A DNA stretch of 6,038 bases from assembly GCA_017378975.1 (NCBI GenBank), contig JAFNXT010000002.1, positions 1-6,038 on the forward strand. Reading direction: 5' to 3'. Shown in pieces: positions 1 to 5,011 of the stretch. Position numbers and translations under genes: made by a program. Source of the DNA: Oscillospiraceae bacterium (GTDB lineage Bacteria; Bacillota; Clostridia; Oscillospirales; Oscillospiraceae). Below the pieces are notes generated by a model that ran no database searches, had not been told where the DNA came from, and saw only the letters and a list, made by a program, of their open reading frames with translations. Numbering within the stretch: position 1 is the first letter of the stretch; every line of letters starts with the position of its first letter.

Positions 1-473
1 AATCTCACGCCCGTATGGACGGGACGGCCCTGATTCTCGGAAACGGCGAAGATGGTGCCGCCGATCAGCTCCTTGAGCTTGTTCTGAGGGATCTTCACGG
101 TGCGATGCTCGTCCACGTCGGGCAGCTCCGGGTAATCCTCGGCGCTCTCGGCGGAGATGGTGAAGGAAGCGTAGCCTGCCCGGATGGATACCTTGTAGCC
201 CTCGTCCACCACCACGGTGACGGGACCTTCCGGCAGACGGCGGATGATGTCCGCGAACAGACGGGCCGGCAGGATGCACTCGCCGGGGTCGGACACGTCC
301 GCTTCGATCTCATAGGAGATGGCGGTCTCCATGTTATAACCGGTAAGCTCCAGCGTATTTTTGGCTCGGCACAGGATGCCCTCCAGCACGGAAAGAGTGC
401 TCTTCTGGGCCACCGTCCGGCTGGCGATGTTCAGACCGGCATACAGCATACTTTTTTCACAGGTGAAACGCAT
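1..473 (-). CDS. dnaN: DNA polymerase III beta sliding clamp, N-terminal part (gene runs off the left edge)
   Basis: DnaN forms the dimeric ring that holds DNA polymerase III on DNA. Reading the minus strand from the ATG at 473 gives 157 codons before the window ends; the family is usually about 365-380 residues, so this is domain 1 and the beginning of domain 2. Visible family features are the TLSVLEGIL stretch (residues 26-34), LTGYNMETAI (43-52, the usual 'yDLE' strand), FADIIRRLP (73-81), EDYPELP (112-118) and the stretch GGTIFAVSENQGRPVHTGV (138-156), matching the usual T-FA-s---RP-l-GV motif. The start is supported by an AGAAAGGGA-type ribosome site about 7 bases upstream. It lies downstream of dnaA on the same strand, the normal dnaA-dnaN order. 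No internal stop or frameshift is seen. Identity is firm; only the C-terminal two thirds is unseen. Confidence 0.96.
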   Translation of the reverse strand, partial: MRFTCEKSMLYAGLNIASRTVAQKSTLSVLEGILCRAKNTLELTGYNMETAISYEIEADVSDPGECILPARLFADIIRRLPEGPVTVVVDEGYKVSIRAGYASFTISAESAEDYPELPDVDEHRTVKIPQNKLKELIGGTIFAVSENQGRPVHTGVR

Positions 474-495
474 GGCACGATCCCTTTCTTGATAA

Positions 496-548
496 AGATA
501 TATATATTTATATAAATAGATGATAATAGGTAGTAATAGGAGCAGTAG
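496..548 (+). promoter_or_regulatory. DNA unwinding element with DnaA-trio run
   Basis: Positions 499-518 are an A/T-only run (with 496-520 nearly so), the weakest duplex in the window. Next to it, reading the plus strand 3' to 5' from 548 leftwards, the triplets are GAT GAC GAG GAT AAT GAT (548 to 531). Five of six fit the DnaA-trio pattern 3'-[G/A]A[T/C]-5'. Trios in other phases continue (529-527 GAT, 526-524 AAT). The first trio is separated by 10 bases from the nearest DnaA box (559-567), whose TTTTCCACA strand points towards the trios, the polarity described for B. subtilis. The minus strand here reads CTACTGCTCCTATTACTAC, very like the trio strand I recall from B. subtilis. This would be where DnaA loads on single strands and melting starts. 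Confidence 0.8.
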
Positions 549-558
549 AGGAAACTTA

Positions 559-714
559 TGTGGAAAACCGGACTTCTTCTTACTGCCCCAACGGTTTTTT
601 TTCCACAGGGGCGGTGTGAGATCTTCACAGATCTGCACGATCGGCTGTGGAGAGAAATTTTTCGCCAAGATCTCCACAGGAAAGATCTCCACATTCCACA
701 GGCGCTGTGGAAAG
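559..714. promoter_or_regulatory. Cluster of DnaA-box-like sites
   Basis: Seven 9-mers keep the last six bases of the consensus TTATCCACA. They are TTTTCCACA on the minus strand at 559-567, TTTTCCACA on plus at 599-607, CTCTCCACA on minus at 646-654, ATCTCCACA on plus at 670-678 and 685-693, CATTCCACA on plus at 692-700, and CTTTCCACA on minus at 706-714. ATCTTCACA (621-629) is a weaker eighth candidate. None is a perfect TTATCCACA, so either this species' DnaA prefers a TTTTCCACA-like box or most sites are low affinity. The two strongest by consensus flank the side facing the trios. The last box abuts the heptamer repeat that begins at 714. Binding itself is inferred. Confidence 0.82.
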
Positions 715-797
715 ATACGAGATATGAGATATGAGATACGAGATGATCCTAAGACTACGGGATATCTCGTATCTCGTATCTCATATCTTCTTATCTC
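714..797. repeat. Heptamer quasi-palindrome, copy A (large hairpin between the oriC boxes and the dnaA stop)
   Basis: The left arm is four 7-bp units GATACGA GATATGA GATATGA GATACGA (714-741). The right arm carries the inverse units (ATCTCGT, ATCTCAT) to about 788. Positions 720-744 pair with 764-788 as a 25-bp stem with a single T-G wobble and a 19-base loop. On the minus strand it starts 18 bases after the dnaA stop codon. There is no T-run after the stem, so it is not a classical terminator. A second copy lies at 2288-2367. Because the unit is 7 bp, any frame reads as a repeating RYEIRD-type peptide, which creates spurious ORFs. Function unknown; it could be a mobile palindromic repeat, an mRNA 3' stabiliser or an origin-domain boundary. 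Confidence 0.85.
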
Positions 798-806
798 CAA
801 GGGGGG

Positions 807-2120
807 TCACAGTGAGGAATTGATGTTCGCCGTGATGTCCCGGATGTTGTTCTGCACCGTGGTGTCGCCCTTTTTCAGGGCCATCTCTACCTTACGGATG
901 TTGTAGAGCACCGTGGAGTGGTCCTTGTTGAACTCCTTGCCGATGTCGGGCAGGGACAGGTTCGTCAGTTTCCGGACCAGATACATGGCCACCTGACGGG
1001 CCTCGGCGATGCCCTTGGACTTCTGGGAGCCCCGGAGGGTGGATTCCTCCACGGAGTAGAACTTGCAGACCTGACTGATGATGAGGTTCGGGGTGGGCAC
1101 GTCGTTGCCCTCGGACTTGAACATATCATCGATCGCCCGGGACACGTTGGGCAGGTCCAGCGGCATATCGTTCAGGTCCCGGTAGGCCAGGATCTTTTTC
1201 ACGGTGCCTTCGATCTGCCGGACGTTGTTGGTCACGTTCAGGGCGATGTAGTTGCACACGTCCTGCGGCAGCTCCAGACCCAAGCTATGGGCCTTGTTCA
1301 GCAGGATCGCCATACGGGTCTCGTAATCCGGGGGCTGGATGTCCATGATCAGGCCCCATTCGAACCGGGTACGGAGCCGGTCCTCCAGCGTCGCCATATC
1401 GCTGGGCTTCCGGTCGGAGGTCATGACGATCTGCTTGTGCTCCTCATAGAGCTTGTTGAAGGTATGGAAGAACTCCTCCTGAGTGGAGTCCCGGCCGGCG
1501 ATGAACTGGATGTCATCGATCAGGAACAGGTCCGCCTCCCGGTATTTACTGCGGAATTCGATGTTCTTGCTGTTTTTGATGGCATCCACCAGCTCGTTGG
1601 TGAACTGGTCGCCCTTGATATACACCACGTTGGCATCGGGGTTGTCCTTGCGGATGCCGTTGGCGATGGCGTAGAGCAGATGGGTCTTGCCCACGCCGGG
1701 AGGACCGTAGAGGAACAGGGGGTTATAGACCTGTCCCGGGGTCTTGGACACGGCGATGGCGGCACTGTGGGCCATGCGGTTGCTGGGACCCACCACGAAA
1801 TTGTCGAAGGTGAACTGGGGATTGAAATCCATGGAGGAGGACCGCTTGCCCTTGGACTTGTGGGCCTCCATCTCCTCGTCACCGAAAACGATCAGCTTGG
1901 CGTTGGAATTGAAGATCTCCTTCAGGGCGTCCTGGATGTGGGCGGTGCAACGGGTACGGATGATGTCCCGGCGGAAATCCGAGGAGGAATAGAGGATCAG
2001 ATGCTCTTCGCTGAGCTCCACCACTTCCGCGTCGTCGAACCATGCCGACACGGTGACGGACCCCAAACGCTCTTCCATATGATTGAGGACCTTTGCCCAA
2101 ACGTAGGCAGATGAATACAT
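807..2120 (-). CDS. dnaA: Chromosomal replication initiator protein DnaA
   Basis: DnaA is the AAA+ ATPase that binds DnaA boxes, oligomerises and opens oriC. The 437-residue product is full length for the family. Domain I is residues 1-80 and a short linker, about 81-98, takes the place of domain II. The AAA+ domain holds Walker A GPPGVGKT (139-146), Walker B LFLIDDIQF (198-206), sensor I IVMTSD (231-236), the arginine-finger region LRTRFEWGL (249-257) and sensor II NVRQIEGT (299-306). Domain IV carries the DNA-binding signature from about 375 to 406, with NKDHSTV (398-404) where most relatives read GRDHTTV. I chose the ATG at 2120: it begins MYSSAYVW, lies 8 bases after AAGGAG, and follows a candidate promoter. 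The frame is open to 2210, but those 30 residues (MRIVLSYRMK...) do not look like DnaA. dnaN follows on the same strand across the origin. Confidence 0.99.
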   Translation of the reverse strand: MYSSAYVWAKVLNHMEERLGSVTVSAWFDDAEVVELSEEHLILYSSSDFRRDIIRTRCTAHIQDALKEIFNSNAKLIVFGDEEMEAHKSKGKRSSSMDFNPQFTFDNFVVGPSNRMAHSAAIAVSKTPGQVYNPLFLYGPPGVGKTHLLYAIANGIRKDNPDANVVYIKGDQFTNELVDAIKNSKNIEFRSKYREADLFLIDDIQFIAGRDSTQEEFFHTFNKLYEEHKQIVMTSDRKPSDMATLEDRLRTRFEWGLIMDIQPPDYETRMAILLNKAHSLGLELPQDVCNYIALNVTNNVRQIEGTVKKILAYRDLNDMPLDLPNVSRAIDDMFKSEGNDVPTPNLIISQVCKFYSVEESTLRGSQKSKGIAEARQVAMYLVRKLTNLSLPDIGKEFNKDHSTVLYNIRKVEMALKKGDTTVQNNIRDITANINSSL

Positions 2121-2158
2121 CCTGTCGACTCCTTTCTGTCTTGTGTCGTGATAGAAAA

Positions 2159-2174
2159 AGGCGATATCCCGCCT
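2159..2174 (-). terminator. Small hairpin with T-run in the dnaA leader (possible attenuator)
   Basis: On the minus strand AGGCG pairs with CGCCT around a 6-base GGATAT loop and is followed by TTTTC. It lies about 40 bases upstream of the dnaA start and downstream of the candidate promoter. The stem is only 5 bp, so termination would be weak. It may be a chance structure or a mild attenuator. Confidence 0.3.
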
Positions 2175-2191
2175 ATGATATTTCATCCTAT

Positions 2192-2220
2192 ATGATAGCA
2201 CGATCCGCACAAAAAAACAA
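2192..2220 (-). promoter_or_regulatory. Candidate sigma-A promoter for dnaA
   Basis: On the minus strand TTGTTT (2220-2215) is followed, after exactly 17 bases, by TATCAT (2197-2192). The -10 matches 5 of 6 consensus bases and the -35 only 3 of 6. Transcription would start near 2185, giving a leader of about 65 bases before the dnaA ATG. A TATAAT-like hexamer further upstream (about 2244-2249) has no matching -35. I see no DnaA-box core in this leader, so classical DnaA autorepression through upstream boxes is not evident. Confidence 0.5.
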
Positions 2221-2287
2221 GGGGGTTTTGACGGGATACAATATTATAAAGAATTGTAGTATTGAGATACCACAGCTTGAGATAAGA

Positions 2288-2367
2288 GATACGAGATATG
2301 AGATACGAGATATGAGATATCCCTACAGTCAAGAATATCTCATATCTCGTATCTCGTATCTCATATC
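2288..2367. repeat. Heptamer quasi-palindrome, copy B (large hairpin at the reductase stop codon)
   Basis: The units GATACGA GATATGA GATACGA GATATGA followed by GATAT (2288-2320) pair with 2335-2367. The stem is 33 bp with one C-A mismatch and one T-G wobble, around a 14-base loop. The right arm touches the TTA at 2368-2370 that is the minus-strand stop codon of the aldo/keto reductase, so the hairpin would form immediately after that stop in the mRNA. The same heptamers in the same arrangement occur at 714-797, but the loops are unrelated. There is no T-run in either direction. It may shield the mRNA 3' end or slow transcription before dnaA; neither role can be shown here. Confidence 0.87.
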
Positions 2368-3393
2368 TTATATTTTTCCCAGCAGATCTCTGATTTGTAA
2401 CTTCTGCGGACACACCGCCTCGCATTGGCCGCAGCCCACGCAGTTTTTGGCGGTGTCCAGCACGGGATCGGTGGAGCCTTCGTTGTGGGCGGTGAAGACC
2501 GCGGGGATATCGATGCCCACCGGGCAGCCGTCGGTGCAGTAGCGGCAGGCGGTACAGGGGATCTTGTTTTTGGACTGGTACAGGGTCCGGGCCTTTTGGA
2601 TCAGGAGATGTTCTTCCTCTGTCAGGGGCCGGAAGTCTTCCATGAAGGACAGGTTATCCTCCATCTGCTCCATAGAGCTCATGCCGGAGAGCACCATGGC
2701 CACTCCCTCGAAGCCTGCGGCGAAGCGGATCGCGTAGCTGGCAGGAGAGGCGGTCATGCCTTCCACATGAAGGTCCGCCAGCTTGCCGCCCTTCACGGGC
2801 TCCATGATGAGGATGGGCTTGCCATGCTTCCGGCAGACCTCGTAGCAGGCCCGACTCTGGACTCTGGGGTCCTCCATATCGGCGTAGTTGAACTGGATCT
2901 GGACCACCTCGATCTCCGGCAGGTCCGTCAGGATCTTGTCCAGCACCTCGGCGGTGTCGTGGAAGCTCATGCCCAGATGCCGGAATTTCCCCGTGGCCTT
3001 CAGACGGCGGACCTCCTCATAAAGGCCCATGGCGGTATATTCCTCATGGAACTCCATATCCATGGCGTGGAGCAGGTAGATATCGAAATAGTCCACCCCA
3101 CAGCTTTCCAGCTGGCTGTCAAGGAAGGGCTCCACCTCAGCCACGCTGCCGAAACAACCGTGGGACAGCTTGTTGACCAGCGTGTAGCTCTCTCTGGGAT
3201 ACCGGGAGGTCAGACATTCTTTCAGTGACTTCTCGCTCCGCCCCTGCAGATAAGGCCGGGCGGTGTCGAAGTAGTTGAACCCCCGGGCCATGTAAGCATC
3301 CACCATCCGGCGGCACTGGTCCATGTCCACTTCCTCATGGACCATGGGCAGACGCATATAGCCGAAACCCAATTTTTTCGTACCAAATTCCAT
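2368..3393 (-). CDS. Aldo/keto reductase with C-terminal 2x[4Fe-4S] ferredoxin-like domain
   Basis: Predicted cytosolic NAD(P)H-dependent oxidoreductase of 341 residues. The TIM-barrel part keeps the aldo/keto reductase tetrad at normal spacing: Asp43 and Tyr48 in FDTARPYLQG, Lys75 in LVNKLSHGC and His109 in IYLLHAM. NADPH-side motifs are less clear, with IMEPVKGGKL (196-205) matching this subfamily. The C-terminal segment has two ferredoxin motifs, Cys280/283/286/290 (CTACRYCTDGCP) and Cys318/321/324/328 (CVGCGQCEAVCP). This places it in the aldo/keto reductase group with a 4Fe-4S tail common in clostridia. The substrate is not predictable from sequence. The ATG at 3393 follows AAGGAG by 8 bases; the frame opens at 3456, but those extra 21 residues overlap the promoter and look untranslated. 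It sits upstream of dnaA on the same strand, where rpmH would usually be found, with a 247-base gap. Confidence 0.95.
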   Translation of the reverse strand: MEFGTKKLGFGYMRLPMVHEEVDMDQCRRMVDAYMARGFNYFDTARPYLQGRSEKSLKECLTSRYPRESYTLVNKLSHGCFGSVAEVEPFLDSQLESCGVDYFDIYLLHAMDMEFHEEYTAMGLYEEVRRLKATGKFRHLGMSFHDTAEVLDKILTDLPEIEVVQIQFNYADMEDPRVQSRACYEVCRKHGKPILIMEPVKGGKLADLHVEGMTASPASYAIRFAAGFEGVAMVLSGMSSMEQMEDNLSFMEDFRPLTEEEHLLIQKARTLYQSKNKIPCTACRYCTDGCPVGIDIPAVFTAHNEGSTDPVLDTAKNCVGCGQCEAVCPQKLQIRDLLGKI

Positions 3394-3417
3394 GGAAACA
3401 GCTCCTTTTTTTCTTCC

Positions 3418-3446
3418 ATCATAGCAGATAGACGGGGGGATGTAAA
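3418..3446 (-). promoter_or_regulatory. Sigma-A-type promoter of the aldo/keto reductase gene
   Basis: On the minus strand TTTACA (3446-3441) and TATGAT (3423-3418) are separated by exactly 17 bases. Each matches 5 of 6 consensus bases. The predicted start near 3411 gives a short leader carrying AAGGAG. This supports the 3393 start codon, because the longer reading frame would begin inside or upstream of the promoter. Confidence 0.75.
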
Positions 3447-3467
3447 TACAAAACATTAAATTACCGA

Positions 3468-3720
3468 TGTAGGGCGAGGGCCCTCGCCCCAGACTGTCAA
3501 AAAAGTGGTGTCATTCCGAGACCAGTCCGCAGACTGGTCGTGGGAATCCCCCGATCAGTAGGGAAATATATTGAAAACCTTCCCAAAAAGTTAGGGGATC
3601 GCCAGAAGGTGAATTGCCCGAAGGGCAAGAGAGGCCACCCTGGGGTGCGTCGGGCTTTGCCCTCCTCGCGAAGACATGGTTTTTTGACACGCTGAGGCGA
3701 GGGCATGCCCTCGCCCTACA
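3468..3720. repeat. Composite intergenic repeat with 14-bp terminal inverted repeats
   Basis: This fills most of the gap between the reductase and the DUF3810 gene and contains no credible gene. The outer ends are perfect 14-bp inverted repeats, TGTAGGGCGAGGGC at 3468-3481 and its complement at 3707-3720. Each end is itself a palindrome: GGGCGAGGGCCCTCGCCC at 3472-3489 and GGCGAGGGCATGCCCTCGCC at 3696-3715. Between them lies the MITE-like core (3490-3694). No clear target-site duplication is visible outside 3468 or 3720. It may be a nested insertion of one dispersed repeat within or between copies of another. Confidence 0.75.
3490..3694 (+). mobile_element. MITE-like noncoding element, copy 1 (205 bp, complete)
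   Basis: The ends are imperfect inverted repeats: CAGACTGTCAAAAAA from 3490 and, on the other strand, CAGCGTGTCAAAAAA from 3694 (13 of 15 match). Positions 3592-3694 are repeated without mismatch, in reverse orientation, at 5936-6038, and identity stops exactly at the outer base of the terminal repeat, so 3694 is a real element end. Internal hairpins are GACCAGTC/GACTGGTC (3520-3527 with 3532-3539) and TTGCCC/GGGCAA (3614-3619 with 3623-3628). The short open frame on the minus strand is not a convincing protein. The element probably moves by a transposase encoded elsewhere, or is a structured repeat RNA; neither is shown by this window. Confidence 0.72.
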
Positions 3721-3784
3721 GGGACCGTGGTATGTAGATGGAGAAAAAATTTACATTTAGGGGGCAGACGATCCGTTTTCTTTG

Positions 3785-3793
3785 TGTTATAAT
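3785..3793 (+). promoter_or_regulatory. Extended -10 promoter of the DUF3810-rsmG operon
   Basis: TG-T-TATAAT is a perfect -10 hexamer with the TGn extension. The -35 position 17 bases upstream (3765-3770, CAGACG) is poor, which is typical of extended -10 promoters. Transcription would start near 3800, about 30 bases before the TTG start codon. It lies 65 bases right of the composite repeat, so the repeat does not interrupt it. Confidence 0.7.
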
Positions 3794-3831
3794 ACTATAG
3801 CTTATATCCATCCATAAAGGAGGCGTTTCCT

Positions 3832-5010
3832 TTGAAATACTGGTTCGGTTATCTCACCGCCGCGATCCTGGGTCTGATCACTTGGGCGCTGGTGAAGCTG
3901 GCGGAGAAATACACCACGCTGGTGGATCTGGTCTACCCCTATGTGACCCGGACGGTCCAGGGCTTTTTGTCCGCCTGGACCGGCGGGGCGGATCATCTGG
4001 TCTGGCAGGTGGCGGTGGTGCTTCTGGTGGTGGCGGTGCTGGCCACGCTGGTGCTGGTGATCGTGCTCCGTAAGAGCGTGATCGGCTGGTTCGGCTGGGT
4101 CCTGACCGGAGCCGCACTGTTGCTGTTCCTGCACACCGGCATCTACGGTCTGAACTACCACGCCGGTCCGCTGGCCGACGATATGCGCCTGCCGGTGACG
4201 GAGTACACCATGGAGGAGCTGGAGGAGGCTACGGTCTGGTACCGGGACCTTGCCAACGAGCTGGCGCCCCAGATGTCCAGAGATGCCCAGGGCAACGTGC
4301 TCTTCGGCTCTTTCGCGGAGCTGTCTGAGCAGGCCGGTGAGGGCTTCAAGGTCCTGACCTATGAAAAGTCCATTTCCGTTTTCGCCGGTGACACCACTTC
4401 CGTCAAGGAGCTGGGCTGGGCGGATATGTATACCTCCATGGGCATCATGGGCATCACCATGCCCCTGACCGGCGAGGTGGCGGTGAACCCCCAGATCCCG
4501 GCGATCGCCCTGCCCTATACCATGTGCCATGAGCTGGCCCACCGGATGTGCATCGCCAAGGAGCAGGATGCCAACTTCTCCGCGTTTCTGGCGTGCCAGA
4601 TGAACTCTTCCAAGGAGTTCCGTTATTCCGCGTATTTCTCCGCTTACCGCTACTGCTATGACGTGCTGGCTTCCATGGACCAGCCGGAGGCTGCCGTGGC
4701 CGCCGCCCGGATCGCTGCCGGTGTGGGCCCGGAGCTGAGGCAGGACCTTTTGAACTATGAAGCATTCTTCTCCGACCGCATGGACGATGGGATGGCCCGG
4801 TTCGCCACGAAGGCCAACGACTTCTATCTGAAGGTCAGCGGCGATGAGCACGGTGTGGACTCCTACGGCTCCGTGGTGGATCTGCTGGTGGCATGGCATA
4901 TCCAGGAGGTGGTCCTGCCTGCCCAGAAGGAGGAGGCGGAGATCCTGTTCGATCCCTACGATGAAGAACAGGTGGACCTGAGCGGTATCGTGGGCGCCAT
5001 GGGGGACTGA
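3832..5010 (+). CDS. DUF3810-type membrane-anchored HELAH zincin-like metallopeptidase
   Basis: The 392-residue product starts with TTG, 8 bases after a near-perfect AAAGGAGG; no ATG is as well placed. Three hydrophobic segments lie at about residues 4-24, 57-79 and 85-104, followed by YGLNYHAGPL (105-114), a hallmark-like stretch of DUF3810 proteins. The soluble part carries LTGEVAVNPQIP (212-223) and TMCHELAHRM (230-239). His233, Glu234 and His237 form a zincin HExxH motif, and Glu244 in KEQDANFSAFLAC is a candidate third zinc ligand. The topology suggests that the catalytic domain is outside the membrane, but this is inferred. The family's substrate is unknown to me. It is the first gene of an operon and ends 1 base before rsmG, so the two are probably translationally coupled. 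Family assignment is from recalled motifs and is fairly sure; peptidase activity is not proven. Confidence 0.86.
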   Translation: MKYWFGYLTAAILGLITWALVKLAEKYTTLVDLVYPYVTRTVQGFLSAWTGGADHLVWQVAVVLLVVAVLATLVLVIVLRKSVIGWFGWVLTGAALLLFLHTGIYGLNYHAGPLADDMRLPVTEYTMEELEEATVWYRDLANELAPQMSRDAQGNVLFGSFAELSEQAGEGFKVLTYEKSISVFAGDTTSVKELGWADMYTSMGIMGITMPLTGEVAVNPQIPAIALPYTMCHELAHRMCIAKEQDANFSAFLACQMNSSKEFRYSAYFSAYRYCYDVLASMDQPEAAVAAARIAAGVGPELRQDLLNYEAFFSDRMDDGMARFATKANDFYLKVSGDEHGVDSYGSVVDLLVAWHIQEVVLPAQKEEAEILFDPYDEEQVDLSGIVGAMGD

Positions 5011-5011
5011 T

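Larger units (their letters stand above)
495..714. other. oriC: Putative chromosomal replication origin (oriC) in the dnaA-dnaN intergenic region
   Basis: This 220-base stretch has the parts expected of a Firmicute unwinding origin in the right order. From dnaN towards dnaA they are: an A/T-rich segment (about 495-528), a run of DnaA-trio triplets (531-548), a 10-base spacer, then a cluster of DnaA-box-like sites with a TCCACA core (559-714). In Bacillus subtilis the melted part of the origin also lies between dnaA and dnaN, so the position agrees with established knowledge. I see no TCCACA or TGTGGA sites upstream of dnaA (2121-2279), so the origin appears confined to this side. Functional assignment is inferred from architecture; GC skew over the chromosome cannot be seen here. 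Confidence 0.88.

Noticed and set aside
714..797. The heptamer repeats as a CRISPR array.
   Set aside because: Units are 7 bp with no spacers and are arranged as an inverted pair, with no cas genes nearby.
520..906. Small plus-strand ORF across the origin, and similar RYEIRD-repeat ORFs at 2093-2542 and 2183-2425.
   Set aside because: They read through DnaA boxes or the 7-bp GATAYGA arrays. The repeating peptide follows from the repeat unit and they have no ribosome sites.
918..2114. A 398-codon plus-strand frame opposite dnaA.
   Set aside because: The opposite strand is unmistakable DnaA. The product is rich in Gly, His, Val and Leu with no domain, an antisense artefact.
2121..2210. N-terminal extension of dnaA by 30 codons.
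   Set aside because: The extra residues do not resemble DnaA, the candidate promoter overlaps this stretch, and AAGGAG sits 8 bases before the ATG at 2120.
2266..2274. GATACCACA as a DnaA box upstream of dnaA.
   Set aside because: It has four mismatches to TTATCCACA and lacks the TCCACA core shared by all the boxes in the origin.
2425..3228. A 267-codon plus-strand frame opposite the aldo/keto reductase.
   Set aside because: The opposite strand has the full catalytic tetrad and two ferredoxin motifs. There is no ribosome site or motif for the plus-strand reading.
3497..3706. A 69-codon minus-strand ORF inside the MITE-like element.
   Set aside because: It lies wholly in a hairpin-rich repeat, has no ribosome site, and the element's second copy shows that the sequence is a dispersed noncoding repeat.
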